Shown here: positions 5,249-5,940 of the stretch, in pieces
Layout of the letters: each line of letters begins with the position of its first letter
Numbering within the stretch: position 1 is the stretch's first letter
Assembly (NCBI GenBank): GCA_934567115.1
Contig: CAKTJA010000084.1
Coordinates: 1 to 5,940, forward strand
DNA: 5,940 nucleotides
Reading direction: 5' to 3'
Source: an uncultured Oscillospiraceae bacterium
GTDB lineage: Bacteria; Bacillota; Clostridia; Oscillospirales; Oscillospiraceae
Notes under the pieces: generated by a model
The model's input: the letters and a program-made list of their open reading frames with translations, nothing else
Databases searched by the model: none
Told to the model about the DNA's origin: nothing
Program-made: the position numbers and the translations under genes

Positions 5249-5940
5249 TTACGGCTCCGCGCCGATGCGGACCGCGCCGACATAGCGTCCGGAGTAATAG
5301 GCGGAATCCAGCTCGTCCGTCACGACGCGGCGGGTGCTCGCGTGAATGAACACGCCCTCGCCCACATAGATGCCGACATGACCGATCGCATAGCCGCGCT
5401 CGGAAAAGAACACCAGATCGCCCGGCTGAAGCTGCTCTCTCGCCACGTAGCTGCCGCAGCTGTTGTACTGCCCGGTCGCGGTGTGCGGCAGGGAGTACCC
5501 AAACTGCGCATAGAGATACATCGTCAGGCCCGAGCAGTCGAAGCCTGCGGGAGACGAGCCGCCCCATGCGTAGCGCGTCCCGAGAAACTCCCACGCAAGC
5601 GCCGCCGCCTGTCCGCCGACGGAGGAGAATCCGTCCGCCGATTCGCGCAGATAGTCCCCGCATATGTAACCGGTCACGCTGTCAAAGCTGACCTTATACC
5701 ATCCGTCCTCTTCGCCCTCGATGCTCACGAGCTTCCCGGAGCGGACGGAGGCGATTTTGTCATGTCCGGTCGAGGGACCGGTGCGGACATTGACCGTCCC
5801 TCCCACGACCACGCCGACGGGCCGCTCCTCTTCAATCTCCTGCGCCTCGGCCAAGGGCTCCGCCTCGACCGCTTCGACCGGAGCTTCCGCTTCGGCCGGG
5901 GCTCCCGCTTCCTCCGCGGTCCCCTCGCCGTTGCCCTGCA
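5249..5940 (-). CDS. SH3b-NlpC/P60 cell-wall hydrolase (5' end outside window)
   Basis: Partial gene with the C-terminal 229 or so codons visible and the frame open at 5940. NlpC/P60 enzymes are extracellular cysteine peptidases that cut the peptide stems of peptidoglycan, usually between D-gamma-glutamyl and diaminopimelate residues. The visible part starts with a low-complexity Ala/Glu/Pro/Val linker (5940 to about 5825), then a bacterial SH3 domain (about 5815-5645) with TVNVRTGPS, GWYKV and GYICGDYL, a wall-binding module. The NlpC/P60 domain (about 5610-5255) contains RYAWGG, FDCSGL with the catalytic Cys at 5536-5534, GHVGIYVG with the catalytic His at 5380-5378, and FIHAST with the third catalytic residue, a His, at 5344-5342. 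All three are intact. An internal TTG at 5854 lies within the linker and is not the true start. A signal peptide and possibly more SH3 repeats are expected upstream. Confidence 0.95.
   Translation of the reverse strand, partial: QGNGEGTAEEAGAPAEAEAPVEAVEAEPLAEAQEIEEERPVGVVVGGTVNVRTGPSTGHDKIASVRSGKLVSIEGEEDGWYKVSFDSVTGYICGDYLRESADGFSSVGGQAAALAWEFLGTRYAWGGSSPAGFDCSGLTMYLYAQFGYSLPHTATGQYNSCGSYVAREQLQPGDLVFFSERGYAIGHVGIYVGEGVFIHASTRRVVTDELDSAYYSGRYVGAVRIGAEP

Noticed and set aside
3854..5285. Two long plus-strand frames (3854-4669 and 4515-5285) opposite trmD and rimM
   Set aside because: They are antisense shadows of conserved genes with no protein-family resemblance.
5181..5663. 161-residue N-terminal extension of RimM in the same frame
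   Set aside because: It runs through the NlpC/P60 gene in another frame, is Arg-rich without family similarity, and the AGGAGGG before ATG 5180 explains the normal start.

Overview
The window is GC-rich (roughly 60 % by eye) and all real genes lie on the minus strand, so transcription runs from position 5940 toward 1. The gene content suggests a GC-rich, low-complexity-poor Clostridia-type Firmicute, for example an Oscillospiraceae-like gut anaerobe. The clues are a threonyl T-box leader in front of thrS, a threonyl-tRNA synthetase without the TGS domain, strong AGGAGG-type ribosome binding sites, sigma-A promoters with 17-base spacers and an SH3b-NlpC/P60 cell-wall hydrolase. The taxonomic assignment is an inference and no database was consulted.

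Layout in transcription order. From 5940 to 5249 is the 3' part of an SH3b-NlpC/P60 peptidoglycan hydrolase whose start lies outside the window. After 68 bases follow rimM (5180-4632) and trmD (4642-3848), which overlap by 11 bases. A candidate terminator (3795-3765) closes this unit. A strong promoter (TTGACA, 17 bases, TATACT; 3738-3710) then drives a T-box leader of about 230 bases. It has a candidate ACC specifier, the conserved T-box sequence and an intrinsic terminator, and it leads into thrS (3437-1626). After a noncoding stretch with an inverted repeat, a second promoter (TTGCAA, 17 bases, TATAAT; 1498-1470) with a leader of about 125 bases, rich in possible hairpins, precedes a TAXI-family TRAP solute-binding lipoprotein (1337-330). 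It is followed after 25 bases by the first part of a DUF1850 membrane-anchored protein (304-1, running off the window). A fused TRAP permease gene is expected next, beyond position 1.

How they work together. RimM (30S maturation), TrmD (m1G37 tRNA methylation) and ThrRS (tRNA-Thr charging) are translation genes. thrS is separately controlled by uncharged tRNA-Thr. The TAXI and DUF1850 genes form the front of a sodium- or proton-driven uptake operon for an unknown organic acid or amino acid. I find no convincing novel multi-gene system. The points most worth a second look are a perfect 15-base-pair inverted repeat at the start of the DUF1850 gene, the compact T-box with CGG repeats beside its specifier, and active-site substitutions in the TGS-less ThrRS.
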